A stretch of 44,841 bases of DNA from Cyanobacteria bacterium DS2.3.42 (GTDB lineage: Bacteria > Cyanobacteriota > Vampirovibrionia > Obscuribacterales > Obscuribacteraceae). The stretch spans positions 1 to 44,841 of the forward strand of contig PNLN01000175.1 in the NCBI GenBank assembly GCA_013823055.1, read 5' to 3'. Position 1 is the stretch's first letter. The number at the start of each line of letters is the position of its first letter. This document shows, in pieces, positions 42,755 through 44,841 of this stretch. The position numbers and the translations under genes are program-made. The notes beneath the pieces were generated by a model. It was not told the DNA's origin. It worked only from the letters and a program-made list of their open reading frames with translations, and ran no database searches.

Positions 42755-43798
42755 TTATTTTGTCGATGCAGCCGAGGTGGAAAACCTCAAAGCGTCCACC
42801 TGCAACCAATCCAGGGCATTATCGAAGAGCAGCTTTCGCCTGGTTGCTTCGGAAAATTCGCTTACCGATTCTATTAGTTCGCCAGGTCTGTCCTCGCCCA
42901 GGGGAAAAGGATAGTCACTGCCCAGGACGACTCGATTTTCGCCGAAAATAGAGACTATCTGCTTCAGTATCTCTTTGTCGTGGACAAGTGAATCCACAAA
43001 GAATCTACCGAGATAATCTTTCGGCGCAAGCTTATTGTCTATAGCGCAGAGGTCCGGGCGAACCTCAAAACCGTGCTGAATCCTTCCCAGCGTAAATCCG
43101 AATGAACCACCTCCGTGCGCGAATGCAACACGCAATTTCGGCAGACGCTCAAGCACGCCGCCAAATATCAGCGAGCAAATCGCCCGGGTGGTTTCTGCAG
43201 GCATGCCAACCAACCAGGGAAGCCAGTATTTTTGCATCTTTTCCTCACCCATCATTTCCCAGGGGTGAATGAAAATGGCAGCGCCCAATTGTTCTGCGGC
43301 CTCAAAAACCGGAAACAAAGCCGGATCGCTAAGGTTCCATTCATTAACATGAGAGCCGATTTGCACTCCCTGGAATTTCAAATCGCGCATACAGCGCTCC
43401 AGTTCCTTGACTGCGAGTTTTGGATCTTGCAGTGGCAGCGTTCCTAACCCCACAAAACGGGCAGGATTGACTTTCACTGTTTCTGCCAAATCGTCGTTCA
43501 AAAACCGCGCTATCGCCAACCCGTCTTCAGGTTTCGCCCAATAGCTGAACATAACGGGCACTGTGGAAAGCACTTGAGCATCAACATGAACAGCGTCGCA
43601 TTCAGTCAGGCGCTGCTCGCCGGACCAGCAATTACTCTCAACTTCACGGAAAAATTTACCGTCGTCCTTCAGCATCCGCGCTTTGCACGGCTCGTGATGG
43701 TCGAGAACAACGAACCCACCATAACCGAACCGCTCCTTCCATTTCGGGATCTCGCGCGGCAAAATGTGCGTATGAATGTCGATTCTTGGTAGTGCCAC
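42755..43798 (-). CDS. 2-amino-3-carboxymuconate-6-semialdehyde decarboxylase-like amidohydrolase
   Basis: A 347-residue protein that follows animal ACMSD closely along its length. Shared blocks are DIHTHILPREIPKWKERFGY, GYGGFV, STVPVMFSYWAKPED, RFVGLGTLPLQ, GVQIGSHVNEW, YWLPWLVGMPAETTRAICS, FAHGGGSF and LGSDYPFPLGE. Metal ligands are present: His9 and His11, His178, His228 and Asp295. ACMSD decarboxylates the kynurenine-pathway intermediate ACMS, diverting tryptophan carbon away from NAD synthesis. No other kynurenine gene is in the window. The start is GTG 43798 with AGGG six bases upstream, and it diverges from the WYL regulator by 59 bases. Confidence 0.92.
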   Translation of the reverse strand: MALPRIDIHTHILPREIPKWKERFGYGGFVVLDHHEPCKARMLKDDGKFFREVESNCWSGEQRLTECDAVHVDAQVLSTVPVMFSYWAKPEDGLAIARFLNDDLAETVKVNPARFVGLGTLPLQDPKLAVKELERCMRDLKFQGVQIGSHVNEWNLSDPALFPVFEAAEQLGAAIFIHPWEMMGEEKMQKYWLPWLVGMPAETTRAICSLIFGGVLERLPKLRVAFAHGGGSFGFTLGRIQHGFEVRPDLCAIDNKLAPKDYLGRFFVDSLVHDKEILKQIVSIFGENRVVLGSDYPFPLGEDRPGELIESVSEFSEATRRKLLFDNALDWLQVDALRFSTSAASTK

Positions 43799-43857
43799 TT
43801 AAACCCTTGAATACTCCACAGTTGTCGTAAACGCCCATAATATACAATTGCCACGCT

Positions 43858-44841
43858 ATGACCACAAACTTTCATCGCCTCGGCGCCATCATCAAAATCA
43901 TTGCTAACCAGCCGGGCATTACGCTCTCCAAGTTGGTAAAGGCGCTCAGTCAGCAAAAAATTGTTGTGACCGAACGCACAGTAGCCAAGGACATCCTCAT
44001 TCTCAAAAATGAGATGGATATGCTGCCCAAAAAGGAGCGACTGCGCAGCGGCTATCTGCTTAGTGAGATTTTCACGCTGTCGAATACTGAAGTCGATCTT
44101 GTGCTCGACGCTATGCACACTTTGGGCGCGAAACTCAGCGACGATGAAGCATCAACGATGCGTGACAGATTGATCGAATACATTGAGAATTCAGGTCTGA
44201 AGAAAACGCCAGGGCGCTCGATCAGTCACCGCACCATCTACAAGAAAACAAAAGATCAGCAAGAAATAGAAAAAATATTGCTGGCATCAATTCGGCAAAG
44301 TCTGCCTGTCTTGTACACGTACAAAACTCCTCGCCTGGCACAGCCGGTGCGTTGTACTGGATATCCTCTATTGATGCTGTTTCACGAGCGAGGCTGGTAT
44401 TGCATTTTGAAAGACCAGGACAAACAACAATATCATCCGCGACGCTTGGACAGAATCAGAGAATGCGCGCAGCTCTCCCAAGGGCCTGGGAATCCGTCGT
44501 ACGAAGAAGACATCCGTGAAGCGCAATTTCTGATCAGCGCCGGCTGGGGCATGTCTTTTCCTCGTTCTATGCAAGAATTCAAAGAGGCGGATAAAGGACC
44601 GCGCATCGTCGCGCGATTCGATCGCACAAAGGCAAGCTACATTCTTGAAGCCATGGAGAGACACCCGCTCGGGAAGGTGGTTGCAGCCAAAGATGGAACC
44701 GGCGAAGTCGAGTTTCACATCAAGCTCGGAAATCCGGAAGAATTTCTCTTCTGGGTTCGCTCATTCGGCTCCAAAGCATGGATTGTTGAGCCTGAATCGC
44801 TGAGAGAGAAAGAACGCACTGAAATTCGCCGCATGATGCGC
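43858..44841 (+). CDS. WYL-domain transcriptional regulator (3' end cut by window edge)
   Basis: The frame opens at ATG 43858 and runs 328 codons to the window edge without a stop. The N-terminus is a helix-turn-helix (ANQPGITLSKLVKALSQQK, ERTVAKDILILKNEM). The middle carries a WYL-like module: VLYTYKTPRLAQPVRCTGYP, MLFHERGWYCILKDQ and HPRRLDRIRECAQ. A C-terminal WCX-like part follows (GKVVAAKDGTGEVEFHIKLG, FLFWVRSFGSKAWIVEPE), and the protein seems nearly complete at the edge. WYL regulators bind small ligands or nucleotides and control DNA-damage, phage-defence and metabolic genes. It is divergent from the ACMSD gene and might regulate it. Confidence 0.85.
   Translation, partial: MTTNFHRLGAIIKIIANQPGITLSKLVKALSQQKIVVTERTVAKDILILKNEMDMLPKKERLRSGYLLSEIFTLSNTEVDLVLDAMHTLGAKLSDDEASTMRDRLIEYIENSGLKKTPGRSISHRTIYKKTKDQQEIEKILLASIRQSLPVLYTYKTPRLAQPVRCTGYPLLMLFHERGWYCILKDQDKQQYHPRRLDRIRECAQLSQGPGNPSYEEDIREAQFLISAGWGMSFPRSMQEFKEADKGPRIVARFDRTKASYILEAMERHPLGKVVAAKDGTGEVEFHIKLGNPEEFLFWVRSFGSKAWIVEPESLREKERTEIRRMMR

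Noticed and set aside
1-44841. CRISPR arrays, tRNA or rRNA genes, insertion sequences, prophage
   Set aside because: No regularly spaced repeats, no tRNA T-arm signature in a foldable context, and no transposase, integrase or phage structural protein was recognised.

Overview
The window is a gene-dense bacterial chromosome segment with about 38 protein genes, no rRNA or tRNA and no insertion sequence or phage gene. TolC-less RND efflux genes, lipobox and Tat-like signals, periplasmic TPR proteins and an AlgI/SGNH acylation pair point to a diderm with a large genome. The mix of TPR-fused Ser/Thr kinase, TPR-matrixin proteins, a DUF1501/DUF1800 pair, an ADP/ATP-translocase-like carrier and very eukaryote-like ACMSD would fit a lineage such as the Obscuribacterales (Vampirovibrionia/Melainabacteria). 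That is a low-confidence guess from style, not from a marker gene.

Layout. 1-6.7 kb: an edge-truncated secreted protein, a membrane-anchored EEP-family phosphodiesterase, two unknown membrane proteins, then an overlapping SGNH-like and MBOAT pair for O-acylation of an exported glycan. 6.7-13.2 kb: rpiA, a Ser/Thr kinase with TPR tail, and two TPR-matrixin metalloprotease-like proteins flanking a lipoprotein/phosphodiester glycosidase gene that appears split by one base. 13.2-19.2 kb: a short SPFH protein, a GNAT acetyltransferase, an 811-residue low-complexity protein with a periodic Cys tail, and a TPR-alpha/beta hydrolase. 19.3-22.5 kb: a three-gene operon (unknown, DUF2293-like zinc ribbon, hotdog thioesterase), a VOC-like protein and an orphan OmpR-type response regulator. 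22.5-25 kb: two paralogous acidic or repeat-bearing proteins sharing a C-terminal domain, and a 440-bp intergenic region. 25-31.4 kb: a marR - membrane-fusion - RND efflux operon with a clear palindromic operator, and an MFS carrier. 31.4-38 kb: a PAS histidine kinase, a class-I glutamine-amidotransferase-like peptidase, an Npt/TLC nucleotide carrier and an MscS channel. 38.2-44.8 kb: two tandem secreted paralogues, a DUF1501-DUF1800-membrane protein operon, an ACMSD-like decarboxylase and a divergent, edge-truncated WYL regulator.

The strongest unexplained signal lies at 23.4-24.95 kb. The same promoter-like module (an 11-bp-spaced GTCA direct repeat followed at fixed distance by a -10-like element) occurs three times on the minus strand. 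Two copies precede the two paralogous genes. The third precedes no gene, only a segment with a long-range 8-bp helix and an intrinsic terminator, which looks like a small structured RNA. Each predicted transcript starts at or within a few bases of an 8-bp stem. The module resembles PhoB/OmpR-type boxes, and an orphan OmpR-family regulator is encoded about 1 kb away. A link between them is inference only.

A second strong signal is the single-base frame break at 11770-11774. One extra A in the A-run (minus strand) would fuse a lipoprotein signal and Pro-rich linker in frame to a phosphodiester glycosidase domain.
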